A DNA stretch of 64,000 nt from Buttiauxella agrestis (GCF_900446255.1 NZ_UIGI01000001.1:3374763-3438762); one strand, 5' to 3'; counted from the first letter of the stretch, positions 43,002-52,704 are shown. Numbers and translations: made by a program. The notes: a model not told the origin generated them from the sequence alone.

Positions 43002-44747
43002 ATGCCTAACCCTACCCCATCCCAAAAACAAACATTTATAAACGAACTGAACCGTCTGGTGGGCAGCCAGCATGTGTTAACGGATGCGGCTAAAACCGCG
43101 CGCTATCGTAAAGGTTTCCGCTCCGGCCAGGGCAACGCGTTAGCCGTGGTTTTCCCCGGCACGCTGCTTGAGTTATGGCGCGTACTGAGCGTCTGCGTCA
43201 GCACCGACAAAATCATTTTGATGCAGGCGGCCAATACCGGACTGACCGAAGGTTCGACGCCGAACGGCAACGATTATGACCGTGAAATTGTCATTATCAG
43301 CACCCTGCGTCTGGATAAATTGCAGCTGCTGGATGGCGGCAAGCAGGTGCTGGCCTTCCCTGGCAGCACGTTGTATCAACTGGAAAAAGCGCTGAAACCA
43401 CTGGGACGTGAACCCCATTCGGTGATTGGTTCGTCGTGCATTGGCGCGTCGGTGATCGGCGGGATTTGTAATAACTCCGGCGGCTCGCTGGTGAAACGTG
43501 GCCCGGCGTATACCGAGATGGCGCTGTATGCGCGCATTGATGAGCAAGGCAAGTTAACGCTGGTGAACCATCTGGGGATTGATCTGGGTGTCACGCCGGA
43601 GCAGATTCTCGGGAAGCTCGATGATGAACGCGTGAAGCCTGAAAACGTGCTGCATGACCAGCGCCAGGCGTCCGATAAAGATTACGCCGAACGCGTGCGC
43701 GATGTGGATGCCGACACGCCATCACGCTTTAACGCCGACCCAAGCCGCCTGTTCGAAGCCTCAGGCTGCGCCGGGAAACTGGCCGTTTTTGCGGTACGCC
43801 TCGATACGTTTGTAGCCGAAAAGCAAAATGAAGTCTTTTATATCGGCACCAATCAACCGGAGGTGCTAACTGAAATCCGCCGGCATATTCTGGCTAATTT
43901 TGAAAACCTGCCGGTGGCGGGCGAATACATGCACCGCGATATTTACGATATTGCCGAAGTGTATGGCAAAGACACTTTCATGATGATCGACAAACTGGGC
44001 ACCGACAAGATGCCGCTGTTTTTCACACTGAAAGGCCGTACTGACGCCTGGTTTGAAAAAGTCCCCTTTGTTAAACCTCACTTTACCGACCGTGTGCTAC
44101 AGCGCGTAAGCGCCTGGTGCCCGAGCCATTTGCCACCACGCATGAAAGAGTGGCGCAGTAAGTACGAACATCATCTGCTGTTGAAGATGTCTGGTGATGG
44201 TATTAGCGAAGCACGCAATTGGCTTGAGAGCTATTTCCAGCAGGCCGAAGGGGACTTTTTCGTTTGTACCCCAACCGAAGGCACAAAAGCGTTTTTACAC
44301 CGTTTCGCCGCAGCCGGAGCCGCCGTGCGCTATCACTCCGTTCATGCCAATGAAGTGGAAGATATTCTGGCGCTCGATATTGCCCTGCGTCGTAATGACC
44401 AGGAATGGTTCGAGCAATTACCAGCGGAAATCAGCAACCAGATTAGTCACAGCCTGTATTACGGCCACTTTATGTGTCATGTATTCCATCAGGATTACAT
44501 CGTCAAAAAAGGGGTGGATGTTCACGCGTTGAAGGAGCAGATGCTTGAACTGCTCCGCACCCGGGGCGCGCAGTATCCGGCGGAACATAACGTCGGGCAT
44601 TTATACGAAGCCCCAGACAGCTTAAAACAGTTTTATCAGGCAAATGACCCTACAAACAGTATGAATCCAGGCATTGGCAAAACCACGAAGCATAAATGGT
44701 GGGAGGAGCAAACCTGTAACCATACTCATCACCACAATCCCCATTAA
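43002..44747 (+). CDS. dld: Quinone-dependent D-lactate dehydrogenase
   Basis: Peripheral inner-membrane FAD enzyme that oxidises D-lactate to pyruvate and passes electrons to quinone, 581 aa. The FAD-binding PCMH domain has NTGLTEGSTPNG and GSSCIGASVIGGICNNSGGSLV. The membrane-binding middle domain is rich in basic residues (residues 340-400). The C terminus is slightly longer than in E. coli and histidine-rich (CNHTHHHNPH), an unusual tail. An AAGGAGCGG box precedes the ATG. It is divergent from bglX, as in E. coli. Confidence 0.94.
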   Translation: MPNPTPSQKQTFINELNRLVGSQHVLTDAAKTARYRKGFRSGQGNALAVVFPGTLLELWRVLSVCVSTDKIILMQAANTGLTEGSTPNGNDYDREIVIISTLRLDKLQLLDGGKQVLAFPGSTLYQLEKALKPLGREPHSVIGSSCIGASVIGGICNNSGGSLVKRGPAYTEMALYARIDEQGKLTLVNHLGIDLGVTPEQILGKLDDERVKPENVLHDQRQASDKDYAERVRDVDADTPSRFNADPSRLFEASGCAGKLAVFAVRLDTFVAEKQNEVFYIGTNQPEVLTEIRRHILANFENLPVAGEYMHRDIYDIAEVYGKDTFMMIDKLGTDKMPLFFTLKGRTDAWFEKVPFVKPHFTDRVLQRVSAWCPSHLPPRMKEWRSKYEHHLLLKMSGDGISEARNWLESYFQQAEGDFFVCTPTEGTKAFLHRFAAAGAAVRYHSVHANEVEDILALDIALRRNDQEWFEQLPAEISNQISHSLYYGHFMCHVFHQDYIVKKGVDVHALKEQMLELLRTRGAQYPAEHNVGHLYEAPDSLKQFYQANDPTNSMNPGIGKTTKHKWWEEQTCNHTHHHNPH

Positions 44748-44825
44748 GTTTGGGTGTCAACCACCAGATCGGGGGCTATTCTTCGCATACTTTTCGTACT
44801 AGATTAGGTCCCTAAACAGGTGTTA

Positions 44826-44899
44826 TAGGGTGGATAGGCGAGAGCGTCATCCACCCTTTGCGTCAGTTGTGTCGGATGGCGCTGCTGTACGACCTACCA
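44826..44899. repeat. Pair of inverted REP-like elements after dld
   Basis: First unit GGGTGGATAGGCG...CATCCACCC (about 44828-44856). Second unit TGTCGGATGGCG...TACGACCTACC (about 44869-44899), which is the inverse of the REP at 40474. The opposed pair is BIME-like and follows dld. Confidence 0.7.
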
Positions 44900-44936
44900 A
44901 TAGATCACTTTAGTTTTTTGCGTACAGGAGCGAGAA

Positions 44937-45494
44937 ATGTCAGTGCTCGAAACATTGCCGATAACGCGGTTGCAGGTTCGTGATGCAACGCCTGATGATA
45001 TCCCGGCCATCACTGCTATTTATGAATGGCATGTTTTACATGGCCGTGGATCTTTTGAAGAAACGCCGCCCACGCAGGCTCAAATGTCTGAACGCTTGCA
45101 AGCCGTTCGCTCCCAGGAACTTCCCTGGCTGGTCGCCTTGCATAGCGGCATTGTGGTGGGTTATAGCTACGCAACCGCTTATCGCCCGCGTCCGGCGTAC
45201 CGTTTTACGCTTGAAGATTCCGTTTACATTGACGCCAGCATGACCGGGCGAGGTGTCGGGCGCGAGTTATTAACCCAATTGATCGCTATCTGTGAGCAAG
45301 GCCCATGGCGACAAATGGTGGCCATTATTGGCGACGGTGAAAACAACACGGGTTCATGTCGTCTGCATAGGCAGTTAGGTTTTGAAGTGGCCGGGCAGTT
45401 GCGAAGTGTAGGATATAAGCTTGGGGCGTGGCGCGATACGTTGATTATGCAGCGTCCGCTCAATGATGGGGACCGGACGCCGCCAGTTGTTTAG
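44937..45494 (+). CDS. GNAT acetyltransferase, phosphinothricin/amino-acid type
   Basis: N-acetyltransferase of the PAT/MnaT group (185 aa), which acetylates the amino group of phosphinothricin, methionine sulfoximine/sulfone or related amino acids. The acceptor motif RDATPDDIPAITAIYEWHVLHGRGSFEETPP is at the N terminus. The acetyl-CoA loop reads SMTGRGVGRELL (Q/R-x-x-G-x-G/A), and C-terminal NTGSCRLHRQLGFEVAGQL is typical. The native substrate is unknown. A GGAGCGAGAA box precedes the ATG. It has been added between dld and pbpG, which are neighbours in E. coli, and is convergent with pbpG with three bases between stops. Confidence 0.82.
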   Translation: MSVLETLPITRLQVRDATPDDIPAITAIYEWHVLHGRGSFEETPPTQAQMSERLQAVRSQELPWLVALHSGIVVGYSYATAYRPRPAYRFTLEDSVYIDASMTGRGVGRELLTQLIAICEQGPWRQMVAIIGDGENNTGSCRLHRQLGFEVAGQLRSVGYKLGAWRDTLIMQRPLNDGDRTPPVV

Positions 45495-45497
45495 CCC

Positions 45498-46448
45498 TTA
45501 GTCATCCAGGGCATTGCCTTGCGAACTATTGTTCGCCATTTGCGCCGCTTTTTGCTTTTTATAAGCCAGAGCGGAACCTGGGACTGGCGTCACCTTGCCG
45601 CTTTCCAGGTAATTACGCAGACGGTTTGCATCCGCAAAGTGCGTATATTTCCCGAATGCATCCAGCACCACTAATGCCACCGGACGATTGTTAATCATGG
45701 TGCGCATCACTAAACAATGGCCCGCGTTGTTCGTAAAGCCGGTTTTGGTCAGCTGAATATTCCATTTGTTGTTGTAAACCAAATGGTTGGTATTTCGGAA
45801 TGGTAGCGTATACGGCGGATTGGCGAAGGTCGCCATATCTTCTTTGGTGGTGCTCAACTGGCCAAGCAGCGGGTATTGCTTCGAAGCAATCAGCAGTTTG
45901 GACAAATCACGCGCCGTAGAAACGTTTTGAATCGATAACCCCGTTGGCTCCACATAACGTGTGTGCGTCATGCCCAGAGATTTCGCTTTCGCATTCATCG
46001 CCCGAATAAATGCGTTGTAGCCGCCAGGATAATGGTGCGCGAGGCTCGCCGCCGCACGGTTTTCCGATGACATCAACGCCAGCAGCATCATATCTTTGCG
46101 ATTGATTTTGCTATTCAGACGAACGCGAGAATAAATCCCTTTCATTTCAGGCGTCTGGCTGATGTCGACACTCAGCATTTCATCCATTGGCAATTTGGCA
46201 TCCAGCACCACCATCGCCGTCATCAATTTGGTAATGGATGCGATGGGACGGACCAAATCCGGATGGCTGGAATAGAGAACTTTATTGGTTTGCAAATCGA
46301 CAATCATGGCGCTACCGGAAGCAATTTCCTGCCCGGCAGACTGTTGTACGGTCGATGATACGGAAGCTTTATTCGCGGCCTGAGATGCGAATGGTACGGC
46401 AATCATCAGCGCTAGGCTGAGCAACGAAAGGCGGATTTTTGTCGGCAT
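45498..46448 (-). CDS. pbpG: D-alanyl-D-alanine endopeptidase PBP7
   Basis: Periplasmic low-molecular-weight penicillin-binding protein (PBP7/8), 316 aa. It cuts D-Ala-meso-DAP cross-links in murein. The signal peptide ends about residue 24 (ASQA). The three serine-peptidase motifs are S71-I-T-K74, S128-E-N130 and K235-T-G237. The start is the ATG at 46448 ([20 protein letters not shown]), collinear with E. coli; 43 upstream codons have no resemblance. The C-terminal tail SYKK-type ([14 protein letters not shown]) is conserved. It lies downstream of yohC as in E. coli. Confidence 0.94.
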   Translation of the reverse strand: MPTKIRLSLLSLALMIAVPFASQAANKASVSSTVQQSAGQEIASGSAMIVDLQTNKVLYSSHPDLVRPIASITKLMTAMVVLDAKLPMDEMLSVDISQTPEMKGIYSRVRLNSKINRKDMMLLALMSSENRAAASLAHHYPGGYNAFIRAMNAKAKSLGMTHTRYVEPTGLSIQNVSTARDLSKLLIASKQYPLLGQLSTTKEDMATFANPPYTLPFRNTNHLVYNNKWNIQLTKTGFTNNAGHCLVMRTMINNRPVALVVLDAFGKYTHFADANRLRNYLESGKVTPVPGSALAYKKQKAAQMANNSSQGNALDD

Positions 46449-46580
46449 GGTGACACTTCTGTAATTATTCAAAAAAATAATGTGTCCTTCGAATCTCTTC
46501 ACAGCGCGTATGAATAGATGAGGCGCCAGCATAATACGCTGACGCCCCGGAAAACTGCCACCATTGATTCGTAACAATTA

Positions 46581-47168
46581 TCAGAATAGTCGATATCCAT
46601 AACCCCAGAGAATTACACTCAGGGCCAGTAACACTTCCAGAACCAGCACACCAATGGCGAGCGTTGAGCTGGAAAAGCTCATCCCCTCTTCTTTATTGAT
46701 GCCCAGGAACTCAGGTACGCCGACATACAGCAGATAGCCGGTATAAATTAAGGCTGCCGCTCCCACCAGCACACACAACCACACCAGCGGATAAAGTGCC
46801 ACAAGGCCACTTAAAAACAGCGGGGTTGCGACATAGCCCGCAAACACCATGCAGCGAGCCAGTGACGGGCGATGCGGATAATTTCGCGCCATCCACCAGA
46901 TAACGCGCCCCATCACGGCAACGCCTGCCAACATCAGTGCATAAAACAGTACGCCTAAATAGAATCCGGTAAACATCGACAATTGAACGAACGTACCGTC
47001 ACCAAAGTTCCAGCCAATTTGGGTTGTGCCAATAAATGCACAGATAACCGGAATGGCCGCCATGATTAGCACATGGTGAGTGTAGTGATGCGATACCGTT
47101 TCGTTCTCGCGTTTTATGGTCTGCATTTCACGATTCGGATGGGAGAATAATCCCCAGACATGACTCAT
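46581..47168 (-). CDS. yohC: Yip1-domain inner membrane protein YohC
   Basis: Inner-membrane protein of the Yip1 family, 195 aa, as in E. coli; function unknown. Five hydrophobic segments are visible (about 33-53, 70-92, 105-125, 130-150 and 170-190). The opening MSHVWGLFSHPNREMQTI and the NYPHRPSLARCMVFAGYVATPLFLSGL segment are highly conserved. The start is the ATG at 47168 with GGAGGCGTT upstream; 15 extra codons are not conserved. It precedes pbpG on the same strand. Confidence 0.9.
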   Translation of the reverse strand: MSHVWGLFSHPNREMQTIKRENETVSHHYTHHVLIMAAIPVICAFIGTTQIGWNFGDGTFVQLSMFTGFYLGVLFYALMLAGVAVMGRVIWWMARNYPHRPSLARCMVFAGYVATPLFLSGLVALYPLVWLCVLVGAAALIYTGYLLYVGVPEFLGINKEEGMSFSSSTLAIGVLVLEVLLALSVILWGYGYRLF

Positions 47169-47400
47169 AACGCCTCCTGACAAACGATTGAGCACAGTCC
47201 AAGTATAATGCACAGCGGCTTGATTGTTTTTTAATCATTTGAAAATAATCAGGGAGAGAGTGTTAGCGAATTTAATGCCGTTACGTTGACGAAACGGCAA
47301 AAGCGTCATATTTAAATAACCTACCGACTAATTCCTTCCAGGATTGTTCCCGATGTAGTGCCGTAACCAATGAGCCTGTCGTCACAAGATGACCTTGTTA

Positions 47401-47421
47401 TTTCTCACCCGCGGTGAGAAA
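47401..47421. promoter_or_regulatory. Operator-like palindrome before the MFS gene
   Basis: TTTCTCACC-CGC-GGTGAGAAA, a perfect 9-bp inverted repeat 32 bases before the MFS start. The rest of the yohC-MFS gap (285 bases) contains a looser repeat (GCCGTT...AACGGC near 47278-47299). The binding protein is unknown. Confidence 0.6.
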
Positions 47422-47453
47422 CGCACACTTATTGGATTTTTACGGAAAACATC

Positions 47454-48680
47454 ATGTTAAAAGCACTTCACCAGGCTCTGGCTGGAAAGCCATGGCTGCA
47501 ATTACTCGGCTTGTCTTTTATTGTGTCCTCTATCGGGAACGGCCTGACCTATATCGTTATTTTCAGTGAATTAATTCGTCTTTCTGTGCCCGCTGCGTCG
47601 CTGGCTATCGCCTACGTGCTATCCACCGCACCCGGTTTAATCGGCAGCAAAATCGGTGAACGGTTTAGCAGGCAGGGAAACCCATTTCAAATTCTGATTG
47701 CCGGTGAATGCCTCGGGCTTTTAGGGCTTGCTGCCCCTTTTATTGCGGTGATGAATGGCTCTGTGGCGCTATTCTTTGTCGCACAGAGCATTTCCGCGTT
47801 TACCCTCGGCATGACCTTCCCGGCCATCAGTAAAATATTTAAAACGGGGCTGAGCGAGAAAGAGCTTCCGGCTGCGACCGCACTCGAAACGCTAATATTT
47901 GCCTGCAATGTCATATTTGGCGTTGGACTTGGGCTGATATTGCTGGGGCATATCAGCGTTATCACATTACTGTTCATCGACCTGGGAAGCTTCGCTGTTG
48001 CACTGATATTGCTGAGTTTGTCTAAGTCACAGTTTCGCCAGAGTTTCTCTGTCGTATCCGTATCCGGGGCAAAAGTCAGTTGGCGATCGATTTCCGGCAC
48101 ACAACGACGAGCGATGTTGCTTTTACCGTTGCTGGCCTGTGCCGGTGCACCGGCAATGGCGCTGTTGCCGAGTCTGGTTCCAGCAACATTTTCAGCTCGT
48201 GAAGCACAAAGCCTGGCGCTGGCCTTACTTTTCGCCCGCAGTCTTGGGCAATTAGTGGGACCATTGATTCTGAACCCGGAAAAATTCGAAAAATACAGCA
48301 ACAGCAATCTGCTGATGCTCGGCTGCCTGTTCATTTTTATCGCCTGTTACGGGCTGGTTCCTTTAATGCCATCACAATATCCGGCGCTGATGCTGATATT
48401 TACCGCCCACATATTCTCGAATGTCGTTGCCTCGCTGGCGATTTATGCCCTCCTGAGAAAATTTGATGAAGACCTGGTTCCCGGAGCCATGGCCAAAAGC
48501 TATCGCTGGCAAATGATCGTCACGTCGGTGGTTTCCGTTGGAGCAGGTTACAGCGCCCAATATTTTGGCGTGGCGTACGCACTTTATTTGTTCAGCGGGG
48601 CGGGATTTGCACTGATTGTTGTGCTGTCGTTCAGCGGGCATGGGTTAAAACAAAAGTCAGCCGCGTTCAGGAGTGAATAG
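47454..48680 (+). CDS. MFS transporter, substrate unknown
   Basis: Inner-membrane major facilitator of 408 aa with about 12 transmembrane helices. The TM2-3 loop reads GSKIGERFSRQGNPFQI (a G-x-x-x-D/E-R-x-G/S-R pattern). The protein is most like small efflux-type MFS members, but I do not recognise a subfamily and will not assign a drug or metabolite. It is absent between yohC and yohD in E. coli. No neighbouring regulator gene is present, but a palindrome just upstream looks like an operator. It lies 71 bases before yohD on the same strand. Confidence 0.7.
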   Translation: MLKALHQALAGKPWLQLLGLSFIVSSIGNGLTYIVIFSELIRLSVPAASLAIAYVLSTAPGLIGSKIGERFSRQGNPFQILIAGECLGLLGLAAPFIAVMNGSVALFFVAQSISAFTLGMTFPAISKIFKTGLSEKELPAATALETLIFACNVIFGVGLGLILLGHISVITLLFIDLGSFAVALILLSLSKSQFRQSFSVVSVSGAKVSWRSISGTQRRAMLLLPLLACAGAPAMALLPSLVPATFSAREAQSLALALLFARSLGQLVGPLILNPEKFEKYSNSNLLMLGCLFIFIACYGLVPLMPSQYPALMLIFTAHIFSNVVASLAIYALLRKFDEDLVPGAMAKSYRWQMIVTSVVSVGAGYSAQYFGVAYALYLFSGAGFALIVVLSFSGHGLKQKSAAFRSE

Positions 48681-48751
48681 CGAATACGGAGGAATACAGC
48701 AGCAAGCGCTATACTGTTGTTGAACAACAACAAGGAGTTACATAATTCACT

Positions 48752-49321
48752 GTGGATATTAATAATCTGATTGAGCATTACGGTTATGCCGCACTGATCA
48801 TCGGCAGTATGGCTGAAGGGGAAACCGTGACGCTGCTAGGCGGCGTTGTGGCTCACCAGGGGCTGTTGAAATTCCCACTGGTGGTGCTGTCTGTGGCGCT
48901 CGGCGGAATGATTGGCGACCAATTGTTGTATCTGATTGGCCGCCGCTTCGGCGGCTCAATTAAAGAGCGTTTCAAAAAACATCAAAAGAAAATCAATAAA
49001 GCGCAGCGGCTTATCAACCGCCATCCATATTGGTTCGTGATTGGCTCGCGCTTTATGTACGGTTTTCGTGTGATTGGCCCCATTTTGATTGGGGCCAGCC
49101 GCCTGCCACCAAAGATATTTCTGCCGCTCAACATTCTGGGCGCCATTCTTTGGGCAACGCTGTTTACAACACTGGGGTATGTCGGGGGAGAAGTGGTTGG
49201 CCCATGGCTACATAACCTGGACCAACATATTAAGCACTGGATTTGGCTACTGGGCGTGGTTGCCGTGGTCTGGCTGATGCGTTACTGGTTTAAACACCGC
49301 GAGAGCAAACAGCAAGATTAG
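48752..49321 (+). CDS. yohD: DedA family membrane protein YohD
   Basis: Inner-membrane DedA (SNARE-associated/VTT) protein of 189 aa. Family members include undecaprenyl-phosphate or phosphatidylethanolamine flippases; the role of YohD itself is not settled. The GSMAEGETVTLLGGVVAHQGLLKF motif and the GSRFMYGFRVIGPILIGASRLPPKIFLPLN motif with its conserved arginines are clear. Translation starts at GTG (48752), by collinearity with E. coli (MDxNxLIxxYGYAAL). An AAGGAG lies rather far upstream (14 bases). The last 4 bases overlap the yohF stop. Confidence 0.9.
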   Translation: MDINNLIEHYGYAALIIGSMAEGETVTLLGGVVAHQGLLKFPLVVLSVALGGMIGDQLLYLIGRRFGGSIKERFKKHQKKINKAQRLINRHPYWFVIGSRFMYGFRVIGPILIGASRLPPKIFLPLNILGAILWATLFTTLGYVGGEVVGPWLHNLDQHIKHWIWLLGVVAVVWLMRYWFKHRESKQQD

Positions 49322-50091
49322 CCTTTGGGTTTGAAATGAGGGTTGGCGAACATAAAACCGCCATCCACGATAAACGATTGCCCGGTGGTATAACTGGCGC
49401 TGTCTGAACATAGCCATGCGACCAGGCTAGCAATTTCTTCCGTTTCCCCTGCTCGCCCGAGCGGGATTTCAGGGATTTTGCTTTTGGCTCCGTCACCTTC
49501 GCTCATGTTATTCATTGGCGTGGCGACAGCGCCTGGTGCCACCGCATTCACCAGAATCTTGTGATGAACCAGTTCCATTGCCATTGATTTAGTCAGTCCG
49601 CCCAGTGCATGTTTGGCGGCAGTATAAGCGCAGGCATCCGGCAGCGGCGTGTGCTCGTGAACGGAGGTAATATTCACAATCCGCCCACCTTGCCCCTGCG
49701 AAACCATTGCCCGCGCGACTTTTTGTGAACATAAAAATGCGCCGTCCACGTCCACAGTAAACAGCTCTCGCCACTCTTCGAGAGTGACATCAAGAAACGC
49801 ATTTTTACTCATCGCCCCGGCGTTATTCACCAGCGCATCGACGCGCCCGAAGCGAGCAATCAGCTCGTCAATTCCCGCCGCACCGTCTGGCAGATGGGCT
49901 AAATCGAGTTGAACCGTTTCCGCCCGCCTGCCAGACCCTCTGACCTGACGCGCCGTTTCTTGCGCGCCTTGTTCATCAGAATGCCAGGTGATGCCGACAT
50001 CGAACCCCTGCTCTGCCAGTATCAACGCACATTTTTTGCCGATACCGGAATCCGACGCCGTGACGATAACCACTTTATTCGCCGTACTCAT
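49318..50091 (-). CDS. yohF: Short-chain dehydrogenase YohF
   Basis: NAD(P)-dependent SDR of 257 aa, reported in E. coli to act as an acetoin/diacetyl-type reductase. The Rossmann motif is TASDSGIGKKCA, then NNAGAMSKN, catalytic Ser in NITSVHEHTPLP and the YTAAK pair (Y-x-x-x-K). The C-terminal GQSFIVDGGFMFANPHF is conserved. The start is the ATG at 50091 with GGAGG five bases upstream; two GTG codons just before it overlap that box. It is convergent with yohD and lies downstream of mdtQ. Confidence 0.9.
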   Translation of the reverse strand: MSTANKVVIVTASDSGIGKKCALILAEQGFDVGITWHSDEQGAQETARQVRGSGRRAETVQLDLAHLPDGAAGIDELIARFGRVDALVNNAGAMSKNAFLDVTLEEWRELFTVDVDGAFLCSQKVARAMVSQGQGGRIVNITSVHEHTPLPDACAYTAAKHALGGLTKSMAMELVHHKILVNAVAPGAVATPMNNMSEGDGAKSKIPEIPLGRAGETEEIASLVAWLCSDSASYTTGQSFIVDGGFMFANPHFKPKG

Positions 50092-50155
50092 CACCACCTC
50101 CAGGCTAAGTTCAATCAGCTTTTAATTATAGGAGGTGGCGAGAGAATCGCGTCTG

Positions 50156-51604
50156 TTATGCCTTACCAGATTGATGATAACCACCACCGAGCGCGGAGAT
50201 TAACTGCACGTCAGCATTGAGCCACTGCCCGTGGAGTTGAATGGCTTTCGCCTGTTCTGACAGCTCCGGCAAGGTTGCAGCACTGAATCTGGCCCCAGAA
50301 ATCACACCTGCTTTATAACGCGCCTGAGCAAGAGTTGTGAGTTTATGAGTGCCTTGCAATACCGTCTTCTGATGCTGGTTTTCAGCCGCTACGGCGTTCA
50401 ACTGGCTGGCCGCTTTTTCAACGTCATTCACCGCACCGACCACCGCTTTGTTGTAGCTGGCAATCGACAAATTACTTTCTGCGCGAACAATATCGAGATT
50501 CGCGTTCAGTCGGCCACTGTCGAAGATTGGCAACGTGAAGCCGCCGATAATGCCCATTTGCTGCGCCGAGCCACGGAACAAATCACTCAGGTGCAGCGCA
50601 TCATTTTGCAGGAACGCGCCCAGGTTCACATCCGGGTAAAACGCAGCTTTTGCGGCATCAACACTGCTCAGTGAAGATTCGATATACCAGTGCGCTTCCT
50701 GAAGGTCCGGGCGGCGAGCCAGCAGTTCATACCCCATATGTTCAGGCACGCTCGATTTCACCTTCGGCAGTTCAACACGTCGGATATTTGAAGCTGCATG
50801 CGCATCGCCGGTAATTGCAGCAAGCTGCGCTTTAGCAATATTGATGCGCCCTTCGATCTCATCGAGTTGCTGCTGGGTTTTCACGTAATCAATATTCGGT
50901 TCAACATCATCAACCGATGAATTGATCCCTTGCGCATAAAGTTTTGTCTCAACATCAACGATATTTTTCTGTGCCGCGAGGGTTTGCTGTTTGACATCTT
51001 TTAACGCCAGCAGCGTTTGCATATCCCAGTACAAGCGCACGACGTTTGCCGAAATCACCTGTTTGGCCTGGGCAAGTTCAGCCTGTTTCGCTCTCATGAC
51101 GCCTACTTTCGCTTCCACTTCCGAGCGATTTTTGCCCCACAAATCCAGATCCCAGCTTGCCGTCAGCCCAAAGGTACCGTTGGTGTAATACGGGCCGGTA
51201 GTGCCAGCCGCCGGGTCAGTCAACGCAAACGGACCCATCACCCCTTCCTGAGACATTTTCTGACGCTCGATATTGGCGGAGAAATCCATTTGCGGGCCGT
51301 CACTGGCTTCCTGCATTTGCGTTTGCGCCTGCGCAAGTTTAATGCGCTGCTGCACGACGGCCAGATCCGGAGAATCTTTCAGCGAACGTTCGACCAGCGT
51401 AGTGATCTGGCTGTCATGATAATCGCGCCACCAGTCACTGCCCGGCCAGCCGTGCGCCAGTTCAGGAGGTAGTTTGGTATCCAACTGTTGTGGAGGAGTT
51501 TTTTGAGCGAGAGGTGCATCGTCATTGTGCATTGGCGCGCAGCCGGACAAAACGAGCATTAACGCGACGCCAGTCGCCGCGAGAGGGAAACGTGAGGAAG
51601 TCAT
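50156..51604 (-). CDS. mdtQ: Outer membrane efflux lipoprotein MdtQ, intact
   Basis: TolC-like outer-membrane factor of the NodT/OprM family, 482 aa, with lipobox LSGC and lipidated Cys22. Two OEP repeats are visible (about residues 75-260 and 285-470). Conserved signs are GLTASWDLDLWGKNRSEVEA and the LLARRPDLQEAHWYIESS motif typical of efflux lipoproteins. It would form a drug-export channel with an inner-membrane pump encoded elsewhere. In E. coli K-12 the gene is a broken pseudogene; here it is full length. It lies upstream of yohF on the same strand. Confidence 0.9.
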   Translation of the reverse strand: MTSSRFPLAATGVALMLVLSGCAPMHNDDAPLAQKTPPQQLDTKLPPELAHGWPGSDWWRDYHDSQITTLVERSLKDSPDLAVVQQRIKLAQAQTQMQEASDGPQMDFSANIERQKMSQEGVMGPFALTDPAAGTTGPYYTNGTFGLTASWDLDLWGKNRSEVEAKVGVMRAKQAELAQAKQVISANVVRLYWDMQTLLALKDVKQQTLAAQKNIVDVETKLYAQGINSSVDDVEPNIDYVKTQQQLDEIEGRINIAKAQLAAITGDAHAASNIRRVELPKVKSSVPEHMGYELLARRPDLQEAHWYIESSLSSVDAAKAAFYPDVNLGAFLQNDALHLSDLFRGSAQQMGIIGGFTLPIFDSGRLNANLDIVRAESNLSIASYNKAVVGAVNDVEKAASQLNAVAAENQHQKTVLQGTHKLTTLAQARYKAGVISGARFSAATLPELSEQAKAIQLHGQWLNADVQLISALGGGYHQSGKA

Positions 51605-51860
51605 AATTAACCACAGAGTAAAAGAAAGTGCTCAGGTTACGCATTCCGTTACGCAAAAGTTTAGGTATCAGTGGCAATACACACGAGGTTAATAAGGGAT
51701 ACAATTTGAAACTAGTTTATGTATATTATTATTTTTCACCTATAAATAACCATGGCAATCATTCACGACATTAGTCTACTTTTCCCGCAAACTCTTTCCC
51801 CTTGCTCCTAACTTTATTAGACTTCGTCCGCCAATCATGGCTTTGCGAACAGGAGTTGCA

Positions 51861-52598
51861 ATGACACAAAATATCTATGATAACCCGGCATTTTTTGAAG
51901 GATACGCCACTCTCGACCGCTCCATTAAAGGGCTAGATGGCGCGCCGGAATGGGCAACCATGCAAACGTTTTTACCGCCGTTACAAGGTAAAACTGTGGT
52001 GGACTTAGGCTGCGGTTACGGTTGGTTTTGCCGCTACGCACGTGACCAGGGTGCGGTGAAGGTTTTAGGGCTGGATGTCTCATTGAAAATGCTCGAAAAG
52101 GCCCAGGAAATGACGACGGGCGCAGGCATTGTTTATCGCCGTGAAGATTTGGAGCAGTTACAGCCGGAAGGGCAAAGTGTTGACCTGTTTTACAGCTCGC
52201 TGGCGCTGCATTATCTGGAAAATATTCCGGCACTTTTCAACACGCTTTATCAGGCGCTGGTTCCCGGTGGCATGCTGGTGTTTTCGGCAGAGCATCCGAT
52301 TTATACCGCCCCGTTGCAACAAGGTTGGGTTACCGATCAGAGCGGGCAAAAATCCTGGCCGGTGAATAATTATCAGCAGGAAGGCGTGCGTATCAGCAAC
52401 TGGTTTGCCGATGGCGTAAAGAAACAACATCGCAAACTTTCGAGCTGGATAAACGCACTTATTGCCAGCGGTTTTATTATCGAAAAGCTTGATGAATGGG
52501 GGCCAGACGCTGAACAAATCGCCCAGAACCCGGCGCTGGATGAAGAAAAAGAACGCCCGATGATTTTCCTGTTGGCTGCGCGTAAGCCTCTAATCTAA
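51861..52598 (+). CDS. Class I SAM-dependent methyltransferase
   Basis: Cytoplasmic Rossmann-fold methyltransferase, 245 aa. Motif I is VVDLGCGYGWFCRYARDQGA (about residues 47-66), followed by LGLDVSLKMLEKA and motif post-I FYSSLALHYLENI. The domain is the Methyltransf_11/25 type used on small molecules. The SAEHPIYTAPLQQGW and C-terminal LDEWGPDAEQIAQNPALDEEKERPMIFLLAARK segments are characteristic of a subgroup whose substrate I do not know. The start is the ATG at 51861 with CAGGAG five bases before. It is divergent from mdtQ and is an addition relative to E. coli. Confidence 0.82.
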   Translation: MTQNIYDNPAFFEGYATLDRSIKGLDGAPEWATMQTFLPPLQGKTVVDLGCGYGWFCRYARDQGAVKVLGLDVSLKMLEKAQEMTTGAGIVYRREDLEQLQPEGQSVDLFYSSLALHYLENIPALFNTLYQALVPGGMLVFSAEHPIYTAPLQQGWVTDQSGQKSWPVNNYQQEGVRISNWFADGVKKQHRKLSSWINALIASGFIIEKLDEWGPDAEQIAQNPALDEEKERPMIFLLAARKPLI

Positions 52599-52704
52599 TT
52601 CACTTCAATTTATCTCAATTTGCGTTTATGGGGAGGCAACTCCCCCCGCCCCGCACTTCCTTGCCTATACTGTTTAAACACTAGCCATAAGATAGGGAGT
52701 CGTG

